Source of the DNA: Candidatus Glassiibacteriota bacterium
Lineage (GTDB): Bacteria; Gemmatimonadota; Glassbacteria; GWA2-58-10
DNA: 5,961 nt
Direction: 5' to 3'
Assembly (NCBI GenBank): GCA_030604975.1
Contig: JAUVUV010000148.1
Location: 1-5,961, forward strand
Shown here: positions 1 through 5,961 of the stretch, in pieces
How the letters are laid out: each line of letters begins with the position of its first letter
Numbering within the stretch: the first letter of the stretch is position 1
Program-made: the position numbers and the translations under genes
Notes under the pieces: generated by a model
What the model saw: the letters and a program-made list of their open reading frames with translations, nothing else
What the model was told of the DNA's origin: nothing
Database searches by the model: none

Positions 1-2
1 AA

Positions 3-179
3 GAAGCCGAGGAAAAAGAATCTAAGGCCAAAATGACGGATAAAGAACAGGCTGAAAAAGTGCAAGAAAAATCGGAACCTGAAAAAGGAAAAAAGGGGAA
101 ACAAAAAAAAGCTCCTTTGAGTGAAGGTTCCGAAAAGAAGTCCAAAGGTAAAAAGGCGAAAGAAAGCGAAGAGAGCTAG
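3..179 (+). CDS. C-terminal tail of an upstream protein, Lys/Glu-rich (5'-partial)
   Basis: Reading from base 3 gives 58 open codons ending in TAG at 177-179; the other two forward frames stop within the first 36 bases. The peptide contains about 18 Lys and 14 Glu, with Ser, Gly, Gln and Ala making up most of the rest. It has no aromatic residue and no Cys, so it is almost certainly a disordered, strongly charged C-terminal extension rather than a folded domain. Tails like this occur on RNA-binding, ribosome-associated and chaperone proteins, but nothing here identifies the parent protein, whose folded part lies before the window. The A-rich codon runs (GAA, AAA) explain the low GC of the first 180 bases. 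The strong terminator 34 bases after the stop shows that this gene ends its own transcription unit and is not part of the operon that follows. I am confident of the frame and know nothing of the function. Confidence 0.75.
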   Translation, partial: EAEEKESKAKMTDKEQAEKVQEKSEPEKGKKGKQKKAPLSEGSEKKSKGKKAKESEES

Positions 180-212
180 TTTATGGCAGGTCAGTCAAGG
201 AGCTTCGTTCCC

Positions 213-250
213 AAGGTGCATGTCTGTGGACATGCACCTTTTTTATTTTT
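213..250 (+). terminator. Rho-independent terminator of the upstream gene
   Basis: A perfect 12-bp stem (213-224 paired with 229-240) closes a 4-base TGTG loop and is followed directly by a T-rich tract, 241-250, with a single A interrupting it. On the opposite strand the stem is not followed by a T tract, so it should act only on rightward transcription. It lies 34 bases after the stop of the Lys/Glu-rich gene. It also rules out the apparent upstream ATG at 183 as the start of the next gene, because translation from there would run through the hairpin. Confidence 0.92.
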
Positions 251-254
251 ACTG

Positions 255-283
255 TGGATACGGTATCTCACCCAGTTTATAGT
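255..283 (+). promoter_or_regulatory. Candidate sigma70-type promoter of the four-gene unit
   Basis: A -35-like TGGATA (255-260, 4 of 6 matches to TTGACA) and a -10-like TATAGT (278-283, 5 of 6 matches to TATAAT) are separated by exactly 17 bases. They sit just after the terminator and before the lipoprotein gene, where a new transcript must begin. Transcription would start near 290 and leave a leader of about 73 bases. A weaker overlapping pair, TTGCTC (283-288) and TATTTT (306-311), also has 17-base spacing. The call is by consensus only, in AT-rich sequence where chance matches are common. Confidence 0.4.
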
Positions 284-362
284 TGCTCTTGGCTTCTGGA
301 TTAGCTATTTTAAACTTTTTCTGAATACTCAAAAAAGTCATTGTAAACATGGATTTAACCGT

Positions 363-1907
363 ATGCTTTCAGACAGATTGAAAAGATGGGCCTGTCTGTT
401 ATCGATCATGGTTCTAAGCACAGCTTGTGGAGGAGCAGGCGTTCGAACCGAAGGCCGTGCCACCAGGCTTGATACAGATGAGTACGGCTTTCTGAAACAG
501 GGTATCCAGCACTATTCTGCGGGCAGATACGAACAGGCAATGTCAGCATTTGACAGATTACTTGCAATAGCCGCCCCGCAGGACAGCCAGCTTGTTTACC
601 TTTCCGTTTATTACGGGATTCGCTCACGCCTGGCCACAGGCAAAGATTTGAGCGCTGATTCGCTTTACGACTCTTTCCAGAGGACAATCCCGGGTGAACA
701 GCAGCGGGAACTGGAATTTTTACTGAGGCGAATGGAAGCGCCTCTAAAGGGAGAACCATACCTCTCCGGGGAGCGGCTTGTTGCTTACAAGTTAGGGGTA
801 ATTCTTACCTTGAGCGGACAGTTCTCTCAGATCGGGAAAGCGATACTTGAGGGAATCGAACTGGCCGTGGAGGAGTTCAACCAGAACCACCAGGACGGTA
901 GAAAGGTAATTCTGGATATCCGTGATGACTCCTCGGACCCGATCCGGGCAGCTACCCTGGGCCGGGCCCTTGCCGCAGACAGCACGATAGCCGGACTTAT
1001 CGGTTCTTATGAAAACGAGACCTCTCTCGCAATAGCGCTAGTGGCTGCAGCAACCGGCCTTCCCTTGGTTTGCCCAACTGCGGATGCGCCGGGACTGGAC
1101 AATCTGGGCCCGATGGTGCACATGCTGAACCGTACCGATCCTGAACTGGCCCGAGAACTGGCCCGGTTTGCAGTGGATGAGCTGAAACTTCACACCTTCG
1201 CCATTCTCGCTCCCGATGATGAAAGAGGTAATTTGCTGGCATACACTTTCGCCCGGGCAGTACGCGAAGCCGGGGGAGTGGTGGTTTCGAATCAGCGCTA
1301 TTCCGGCCAAACAAGCACTTTCGAAAACCAGTTGAACCTGCTTCAGCGCTACCTTCCGGATGCTGTCTACCTCCCTGCGAAAACGAATGAAATAACCCAG
1401 ATCGCCTCCCAGGTATATTATTACGGTCTCGGTGATGTCCGTCTTCTGGGTGCTGAGTACTGGGACAGCGAAAGGGTGATCCGATTGGGCGGTGAATACG
1501 TGGACGGGGCTGTTTTCGCCTCCGCATTCTACGCTGAAGGAGAGGGTTTGCGCTGGAAAGAATTCAAGGAACTTTACGAAAGAACCCACAGCCGTCCGGT
1601 AAATCGCTATTCCGCATTGGGATACGACGCTGCATGCATTATTCTGGCGGCAGCCGGCAAAATGCCAACGCACCGGCAGCTTCTTGCCCGTAATTTGAAT
1701 CGCTCTTTGCATTTCAGCGGAGCGATGGGGATCTACTGGGTTGAGAATTCCGGACTTGTCAGGAGGAAAACTTTTATTCTTGAACTTTCTCAGGGCAATG
1801 TGGTGCCGGCCAAACCCTTTGAATCTCTCCAGGAGAATGGCGATGAAGCCTTCCCGGATAGTATCCCCGGATCCGCCGCTGCTCAGGAAGGACCGAATAA
1901 CAACTAA
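363..1907 (+). CDS. Lipoprotein with TPR-like region and type 1 periplasmic-binding fold (LpoA-like / Leu-Ile-Val-binding family)
   Basis: This is a 514-residue exported lipoprotein. The signal peptide has Arg/Lys at residues 5-8, a hydrophobic stretch at 11-20 and a lipobox (STAC) with Cys22 as the lipidated residue. Gly at +2 fits outer-membrane sorting in Gram-negatives. Residues about 40-92 look like one or two TPR helices (GIQHYSAGRYEQAMSAFDRL). Residues about 142-480 form a type 1 periplasmic-binding domain of the LivK/branched-chain amino acid type. It starts with LGVILTLSGQFSQIGKAILEG and continues with a DDSSDP segment near 188-193 and a VCPTADAPG segment near 236. The TPR-plus-binding-fold lipoprotein layout is that of LpoA, the penicillin-binding protein activator, although E. 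coli LpoA is longer (678 residues). No ABC permease or ATPase is adjacent, which favours a regulatory or scaffold role over transport. The open frame extends back to 183 but crosses a terminator; ATG 363 is the first in-frame ATG/GTG/TTG after it and begins a proper signal peptide. I see no good Shine-Dalgarno sequence. The family call is firm; the LpoA-like function is inference. Confidence 0.85.
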   Translation: MLSDRLKRWACLLSIMVLSTACGGAGVRTEGRATRLDTDEYGFLKQGIQHYSAGRYEQAMSAFDRLLAIAAPQDSQLVYLSVYYGIRSRLATGKDLSADSLYDSFQRTIPGEQQRELEFLLRRMEAPLKGEPYLSGERLVAYKLGVILTLSGQFSQIGKAILEGIELAVEEFNQNHQDGRKVILDIRDDSSDPIRAATLGRALAADSTIAGLIGSYENETSLAIALVAAATGLPLVCPTADAPGLDNLGPMVHMLNRTDPELARELARFAVDELKLHTFAILAPDDERGNLLAYTFARAVREAGGVVVSNQRYSGQTSTFENQLNLLQRYLPDAVYLPAKTNEITQIASQVYYYGLGDVRLLGAEYWDSERVIRLGGEYVDGAVFASAFYAEGEGLRWKEFKELYERTHSRPVNRYSALGYDAACIILAAAGKMPTHRQLLARNLNRSLHFSGAMGIYWVENSGLVRRKTFILELSQGNVVPAKPFESLQENGDEAFPDSIPGSAAAQEGPNNN

Positions 1908-1915
1908 GTTTGACC

Positions 1916-1931
1916 GGAGTTTCTTACCTTG
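1916..1931 (+). promoter_or_regulatory. Ribosome binding site that fixes a TTG start for the glycosyltransferase
   Basis: GGAG at 1916-1919 lies 9 bases before TTG at 1929-1931, a normal spacing. The next in-frame ATG encodes residue 28 and would remove the first beta strand and the VIPAYNEE nucleotide-binding segment, so the TTG is the credible start. The site sits in the 21-base gap after the lipoprotein stop. Confidence 0.75.
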
Positions 1932-2663
1932 AGCCGTGAACATCCCTATCTTTCGTTAGTCATACCGGCTTATAACGAAGAAAAAAGGATCGGGAAAACG
2001 CTTGAAGGAATGCTCGAGTTTATCGGGACTAAGAGCTTTCCCACTGAAATCCTGGTGGTCGATGACGGCAGCACGGACAGGACGGTTGAGGTGGTTAACT
2101 CTTTCAGCAATGGGAAGATACCGCTTAGACTGATCAGCTACGAAAAAAACCGGGGCAAGGGATACGCGATTAAGACCGGTATGCTCGCCGCCAGGGGTGA
2201 GTACGCGCTTTTTGCCGATGCCGACATGAGTACGCCGATCGAGATGTTCGACCGTTTCGAGCCGTACATGAAAGAAGGGGTGGAGGTTATTATCGGGACC
2301 AGGAAAACGGCCGGAGCTTACGTGGGTAAACATCAGGCGTTGTACCGTGAGAATATGGGCAAGGTATTTACCTGGCTTTCGAACCGGCTGCTGGGACTCG
2401 ATACCACTGATTTCACCTGCGGTTTCAAGTGTTTCCACCGCCGCACGATCGAGCCGGTTTTCGGCAGTCAACGGATATCCGGCTGGGGATACGATACGGA
2501 AATAATTTTTATCGCCAGGCACAAAGGATTCCGGATCCAGGAAGTCCCGGTAAGTTGGTATAACGACGAGGCGACCAGGGTAAAGCGGTGGAAAAATGTG
2601 TTTACCTGTTTGTTAGAGCTTTACCAGATTCGGAACAACAACCGTAAAGGACTTTACGGGTAG
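1929..2663 (+). CDS. Family 2 glycosyltransferase, polyprenyl/dolichyl-phosphate sugar synthase type (Alg5-like)
   Basis: This 244-residue enzyme has a GT-A fold. It probably transfers a hexose from a nucleotide-sugar to a polyprenyl phosphate on the cytosolic face of the membrane. The motifs appear in the expected order. VIPAYNEE (11-18) opens the Rossmann-like half. VVDDGSTD (43-50) carries Asp45/Asp46 for nucleotide binding. NRGKGYAIKTGM (74-85) is typical of the dolichyl-phosphate glucosyl/mannosyl-transferase group. DAD (97-99) is the metal-binding DXD. DFTCGFKCF (161-169) matches the Alg5-type signature, and GWGYDTEI (185-192) is the conserved late acidic segment. It lacks the C-terminal membrane helices of GtrB/CsbB proteins and the N-terminal helix of yeast Alg5, so it should be soluble or peripheral. 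It begins with TTG behind a GGAG site. Its stop codon overlaps the GTG start of the YfhO-type gene, the natural consumer of a lipid-linked sugar. The sugar donor cannot be read from sequence alone. Family membership is very sure; the acceptor is inferred from the subfamily motifs. Confidence 0.92.
   Translation: MSREHPYLSLVIPAYNEEKRIGKTLEGMLEFIGTKSFPTEILVVDDGSTDRTVEVVNSFSNGKIPLRLISYEKNRGKGYAIKTGMLAARGEYALFADADMSTPIEMFDRFEPYMKEGVEVIIGTRKTAGAYVGKHQALYRENMGKVFTWLSNRLLGLDTTDFTCGFKCFHRRTIEPVFGSQRISGWGYDTEIIFIARHKGFRIQEVPVSWYNDEATRVKRWKNVFTCLLELYQIRNNNRKGLYG
2642..2659 (+). promoter_or_regulatory. Hairpin masking the ribosome binding site of the YfhO-type gene
   Basis: CCGTAAAG (2642-2649) and CTTTACGG (2652-2659) are perfect reverse complements separated by two bases; with a more realistic 4-base loop the stem is 7 bp. 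The AAGGA (2647-2651) that best fits as Shine-Dalgarno for GTG 2663, at 11 bases spacing, lies in the stem and loop. The structure ends one base before the overlapping stop/start TAGTG (2661-2665). A ribosome finishing the glycosyltransferase would open it, which suggests translational coupling. The same bases also encode the last residues of the glycosyltransferase. The inverted repeat is seen directly; its role is inferred. Confidence 0.55.
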
Positions 2664-5032
2664 TGTTAACCATTCCTTCATCCAGGTCAAAACTGAACTC
2701 ACGGAAAAACCCATCCGTTAATGAGCAGCGAACTGCCTCGGCTAACAGCGCCTCTCTCGCTTTTTTCTGGAAAGTCTTTCCATATCTTTTTTTAGCAGTT
2801 CTGACTGGGTTCTTTTTCTGGCGGCTGATTACGCCTTTGGAGCTCTCCCGCGCCTGGCTCTGGGAGGATTTCATTTACCAGAATTATCCCTATCGCGCGT
2901 TTGCCGCAACAAGCCTTGCGATGGGCCATTTCCCCTTCTGGAACCCCTATGTTTTCGGCGGGCAGCCTTTTTTCGCGGACATTCAGACCGCGATCATTTA
3001 CCCGTTCAATCTGGTTCAGGCCCTGTTCGCCACGCCTGAATCGGTGAGCCCATATCTCGTGCAGTTTATTGAGATCCTGCACTACCTGTTGGCAGCGATC
3101 TTCACCTATCGCTTCCTTCGGCTCTGCCGTGTCGAGCTCGAGGCCTCTCTTCTTGGGGCGGTGACCTTCTCTTTCAGCGGATTTATGGTCACCCACGCTC
3201 TCCACATGAATTTTATCTATGTTTTTATCTGGCTGCCGCTGATTCTCGAGTTTTTCGAAAAAGCGCTCTCGGGGGGGAAGTTCAGGCACGTGCTGCTTTG
3301 CTCGCTGTTTCTGGCCCTGAGCAATATGGGGGGCTATCCGCAGTACAGCCTCTATATCTATTACACTCTCGGACTTTACTGGCTGGTATACGAGCTGGGG
3401 CAAAAAAAGACCAGAACCTGGACTCGTTCTTCGGCGCTCCGGCGGTTGGCAACTCTGGCATTCGTGGCAATTGCCGCTCTTGGGCTGAATGCGTTCTGCT
3501 ATCTGCCAGCGGCTGAACTGGCCGAGTTTACTCCTCGCAGCGAGATGACCTATCAGGCCTCGGTGGAGCATTCGCTTGCCCCACATCTTTTATTGAAACT
3601 GATCAATCCGAAATTTTTCGGGGTTCATTATCCGAGTTTCAATAATTACTGGGTCGGCTCTTACAGCCACTTCTGGGAGACCTGCCTTTTTATCGGGATC
3701 CTGCCGCTGATACTGGCTTTCTGGGCACTTCGCTCTTTCAGGAGCAACCGCCAGGTGACATTTGCCGCTGCTCTGGCGGTGATAAGCCTCTGGCTGGCCC
3801 TGGGGCAAAATGGATTTCTCTATAAGCTTTTCTTCCACCTTGCACCGGGATTCGACCGTTTTCGTATCCCGGGCCGATTTTCGGCTCTGGTATCCCTTGC
3901 GCTGGCCCTTCTTGCAGCACACGGCTGGTCTATGCTTGCAGGATCTGCAGGCAAACTTTCCAATAAATTTTATAAAAGCGGCCTGTTTTACCTGATATTG
4001 GCCCCCTTCTCAATTATCATCCTGATGTTGCTTTTTCTGAATACGCCCGTTTCTTCCGCAGTCGCGGACGGGATTCTGGCTAAGGGGCCACTGAAACACG
4101 CCTCGACCGCAGCCTGTTTTGCCTCTCTGGGCTGGTTCGCAGCAGCCGCGGCCCTGATTTTTGCAGTCGTGTTTTTTAAGGGGAAAGGCCGCATTGGATT
4201 AGGCATTGCCGCCTCCCTGCTTGTCTTTGCCGAACTTTTCTGGTTCGGTGCGCCTTTCCTCAGAGGGGAGGCATCACCGGAAGAGCTCTATCCGCACAAC
4301 ATGTTCGTTGAGAGGTTTCAGAAGGAAGGAGAGGAGGAACTTTTCCGTATCAATGTACGCAGTATCGAGAATCCGGGAATCATGCTTCTGCGCCGCAACC
4401 AGGGGAGCATCCACCGAGTTTTCCTGATCGAGGGCTATAACCCCCTTCAGCTCAAACGCCGGCTCGGGGAGGTAGAAAAACAGCGGCGGTTCGACCTGCT
4501 CAACGTGAAATACAAGATCGCCGTGGATCTGGAGCGCAGAACAGCAGGATTTGTTCTTCACCCCACCTACCTGCCGCGCGCTTTCGTTGTGCACAACTGG
4601 CGTGTGCTGGATAACGACGAACAGATCCTGGAAACGCTGAACAGCCCGGATTTCGACCATCACTCCGAGGTTGTGCTCGAAGCCGATCCTGGCATTGACA
4701 CCTCTGAACCCGGTTTACATATTGAATCGACAGTGGAGATTAGTAGATATACTCAGAACGAAATAGTGATTGATGTCCAGACAGGCAGGCCGGGTATCCT
4801 GGTTCTCAGCGAATGGCATTACCCGGCGTGGAAAGCCTGGATAGACGGAGAAGAGGTACCGGTACTGCGTGCCGATCACGCCCTTCGCGCAGTGGCGGTT
4901 CGCCCCGGCAGACACCAGGTGCGGTTCGCTTACTGTTCGGATTCGGTGGCTCGCGGAGTGGCAGCCAGCGTGATTACTATCCTGGTAATGCTGGCTGTTT
5001 CTTTGGTATTCCATAGACGCGGAAGATTTTAG
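2663..5032 (+). CDS. YfhO-family multi-spanning membrane protein, probable GT-C glycosyltransferase
   Basis: This is a 789-residue integral membrane protein. After a polar leader of about 33 residues come roughly 13 membrane segments. By eye these are near 36-56, 132-152, 161-178, 183-198, 208-222, 228-244, 262-282, 341-356, 365-381, 406-424, 440-460, 483-505 and 512-530. A large extracytoplasmic domain follows (about 531-765), then a final helix (766-784) and a basic tail. The first outer loop carries WEDF (67-70) and HFPFWNPYVFGGQPFFADIQ (89-108), hallmark YfhO-family sequence; Glu68/Asp69 and Asp106 are plausible catalytic acids by analogy with GT-C enzymes. FDRFRIPGRF (397-406) and the C-terminal HYPAWKAWIDGEEVPV (719-734) and PGRHQVRF (748-755) are further family signatures. 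GTG 2663 overlaps the preceding stop; the next in-frame ATG is residue 86, inside the conserved loop, so GTG is the start. In Bacillus, YfhO works with CsbB to glycosylate lipoteichoic acid. Here the glycosyltransferase just upstream would supply the lipid-linked sugar. The acceptor is unknown. Confidence 0.88.
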   Translation: MLTIPSSRSKLNSRKNPSVNEQRTASANSASLAFFWKVFPYLFLAVLTGFFFWRLITPLELSRAWLWEDFIYQNYPYRAFAATSLAMGHFPFWNPYVFGGQPFFADIQTAIIYPFNLVQALFATPESVSPYLVQFIEILHYLLAAIFTYRFLRLCRVELEASLLGAVTFSFSGFMVTHALHMNFIYVFIWLPLILEFFEKALSGGKFRHVLLCSLFLALSNMGGYPQYSLYIYYTLGLYWLVYELGQKKTRTWTRSSALRRLATLAFVAIAALGLNAFCYLPAAELAEFTPRSEMTYQASVEHSLAPHLLLKLINPKFFGVHYPSFNNYWVGSYSHFWETCLFIGILPLILAFWALRSFRSNRQVTFAAALAVISLWLALGQNGFLYKLFFHLAPGFDRFRIPGRFSALVSLALALLAAHGWSMLAGSAGKLSNKFYKSGLFYLILAPFSIIILMLLFLNTPVSSAVADGILAKGPLKHASTAACFASLGWFAAAAALIFAVVFFKGKGRIGLGIAASLLVFAELFWFGAPFLRGEASPEELYPHNMFVERFQKEGEEELFRINVRSIENPGIMLLRRNQGSIHRVFLIEGYNPLQLKRRLGEVEKQRRFDLLNVKYKIAVDLERRTAGFVLHPTYLPRAFVVHNWRVLDNDEQILETLNSPDFDHHSEVVLEADPGIDTSEPGLHIESTVEISRYTQNEIVIDVQTGRPGILVLSEWHYPAWKAWIDGEEVPVLRADHALRAVAVRPGRHQVRFAYCSDSVARGVAASVITILVMLAVSLVFHRRGRF

Positions 5033-5052
5033 GCTGGCCTAGAGGACGCCTT

Positions 5053-5895
5053 ATGAGATACGGTACATACTACGAGGGAGTAACTTTCGGAATCGGGGGA
5101 AGCCTTACCCGGGCTATCAAGTACCTGATCATTGCCTGCACGGTTTCATTCCTTATCGGCAAGTTGTTTCAGATAGCGGGCAGTTCTTTCTGGTTCACAG
5201 CCTTCGGACTCACCCCGTGGCTGATCAAGAAATATTTGATGATCTGGCAGTTCGGAACTTACCTGTTCCTTCACGGAGATCTCTGGCACCTGCTGTTCAA
5301 CATGTTCGCTCTCTGGATGTTCGGCAGTGAGCTTGAGCGCACCTGGGGCAGCCGCGAGTTCCTGGTATATTTCTTTTTTACCGGTGTTTGTGTAGGAATT
5401 ATCTACTGGATATTCGCTTCCGGCCTCCCTCTCTTTATTAGCTCCGGCACACAGTTCCAGGTGCTGATTGGCTCAAGCGGAGCTATTTTCGCAATTCTCG
5501 CCGCCTACGGCCTTCTTTTCCCGGAGCGCACAATCCTGTTCATGTTCATTTTCCCGATGAAGGCCAAATACTTTGTCCTGCTCATTGCCGCAATCGAGCT
5601 TTACCTGTGCTGGGTGCCATCGGGAGTATCGCACTTTGCCCACCTGTCAGGCATGCTGATCGGCTACCTCTATTTAAAGAAGGAATGGAATTTTTCACGC
5701 CTGCTGGACTACTATTACCAGCGTAAGCGCCACAGGAGAATAAAACTGGTAGAAAAAGAAGACATGGCTACCAGGCAGGAACAGGAGGAGGTGGACCGGA
5801 TACTGGACAAGATAAGCTCCCAGGGCATGGAAAGCCTCTCCCGCAGGGAAGTGAGAATCCTCGACAGGGCGAGCGCCCGTAAGCGAGATAAATAA
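5053..5895 (+). CDS. Rhomboid family intramembrane serine protease with charged C-terminal extension
   Basis: This 280-residue protein has the six-helix GlpG-type rhomboid core, residues about 20-209. The oxyanion-hole motif HLLFN gives His79 and Asn83, equivalent to His150 and Asn154 of GlpG. The loop sequence ELERTWGSREFL follows (93-104). The GSSG motif (140-143) gives nucleophile Ser142, and SHFAHLSG (193-200) gives catalytic His197. All catalytic residues are present, so it should be an active protease cleaving membrane-embedded substrates. Residues 210-280 form a cytosolic extension: a basic stretch (YYYQRKRHRRIK) and then a short helical segment, EEVDRILDKISSQG..SLSRREVRILDRAS (245-274). 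That segment resembles a small C-terminal domain found on many bacterial rhomboids (I believe DUF6576, named from memory). AGAGGA at 5041-5046, 6 bases before ATG 5053, is a good ribosome binding site. The gene starts 20 bases after the YfhO-type gene, as a likely operon member. Its substrate is not indicated. Confidence 0.93.
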   Translation: MRYGTYYEGVTFGIGGSLTRAIKYLIIACTVSFLIGKLFQIAGSSFWFTAFGLTPWLIKKYLMIWQFGTYLFLHGDLWHLLFNMFALWMFGSELERTWGSREFLVYFFFTGVCVGIIYWIFASGLPLFISSGTQFQVLIGSSGAIFAILAAYGLLFPERTILFMFIFPMKAKYFVLLIAAIELYLCWVPSGVSHFAHLSGMLIGYLYLKKEWNFSRLLDYYYQRKRHRRIKLVEKEDMATRQEQEEVDRILDKISSQGMESLSRREVRILDRASARKRDK

Positions 5896-5961
5896 TACCT
5901 GCCATTAAGAACAAATCCCTTCAGTTCCAACCAGCCCGGATTATTCATAAGCCCCAGACCT
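5896..5961 (+). other. Non-coding 3' flank, nothing recognised
   Basis: These 66 bases after the rhomboid stop contain no stem followed by a T tract, no ATG on the + strand and no promoter-like pair that I can support. Whether the transcription unit continues or ends beyond the window cannot be told. Confidence 0.5.

Noticed and set aside
349..381. A 10-codon leader reading frame overlapping the lipoprotein start
   Set aside because: It has no ribosome binding site and no run of one amino acid or hairpin pair that would suggest attenuation.
1143..1166. Tandem 12-base repeat inside the lipoprotein gene (one mismatch)
   Set aside because: It encodes Glu-Leu-Ala-Arg twice within a helix of the binding domain; two copies are too few to call a repeat element.
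1038..1943. A 301-codon open frame on the minus strand
   Set aside because: It lies almost wholly inside the lipoprotein gene, has no recognisable domain and no ribosome binding site of note. The + strand gene in the same place has clear family motifs throughout.
2792..3586. A 264-codon open frame on the minus strand
   Set aside because: It is a mirror of the conserved N-terminal half of the YfhO-type gene; its peptide is rich in Arg, Gln, Glu and Pro with no domain character.
5030..5041. Short palindrome TAGGCTGGCCTA between the YfhO-type gene and the rhomboid
   Set aside because: It has only 4-5 bp of stem with no T tract, too short for a terminator, and it does not cover the core of the rhomboid's ribosome binding site.
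5715..5948. A possible 77-codon convergent gene on the minus strand with a G-rich stretch before its ATG
   Set aside because: About 180 of its 234 bases overlap the rhomboid's C-terminal coding region and the peptide is low in recognisable features. It most likely arises by chance.

Overview
The window has about 53% GC by eye and every supported gene lies on the + strand. It reads as chromosomal DNA of a Gram-negative-type bacterium. The evidence for that is a lipoprotein signal peptide without an inner-membrane retention Asp at +2, fused to an LpoA-like TPR plus periplasmic-binding fold, and a GlpG-type rhomboid. The combination of an Alg5-like glycosyltransferase, a YfhO-type membrane protein and a rhomboid with a short charged C-terminal domain reminds me of FCB-group or related candidate-phylum bacteria. 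That placement is an impression, not something the sequence proves.

Layout. Positions 3-179 are the 3' end of an upstream gene coding a very Lys/Glu-rich C-terminal tail. It ends just before a strong rho-independent terminator (213-250). A promoter-like sequence (255-283) follows. Then come four tightly packed genes that look like one transcription unit: a lipoprotein with TPR-like and type 1 periplasmic-binding domains (363-1907), a family 2 polyprenyl-phosphate glycosyltransferase (1929-2663, TTG start), a multi-spanning YfhO-type GT-C protein (2663-5032, GTG start overlapping the previous stop) and a rhomboid intramembrane serine protease (5053-5895). The gaps are 21 nt, a 1-nt overlap and 20 nt. 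The last 66 nt hold no terminator or gene that I can support.

How the genes may work together. The cytosolic glycosyltransferase probably charges a polyprenyl phosphate with a sugar. The YfhO protein probably uses such a lipid-linked sugar outside the membrane to decorate a surface or periplasmic acceptor. This parallels the CsbB/YfhO pair of Bacillus. No flippase is seen in the window. The lipoprotein and the rhomboid would act in the same envelope compartment, but their link to glycosylation rests only on gene order.

The most notable local feature is a perfect 8-bp hairpin at 2642-2659. It covers the likely ribosome binding site of the YfhO gene and sits directly at the stop/start overlap, suggesting strict translational coupling of the two glycosylation genes. 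I see no CRISPR array, insertion sequence, tRNA, rRNA or phage gene.
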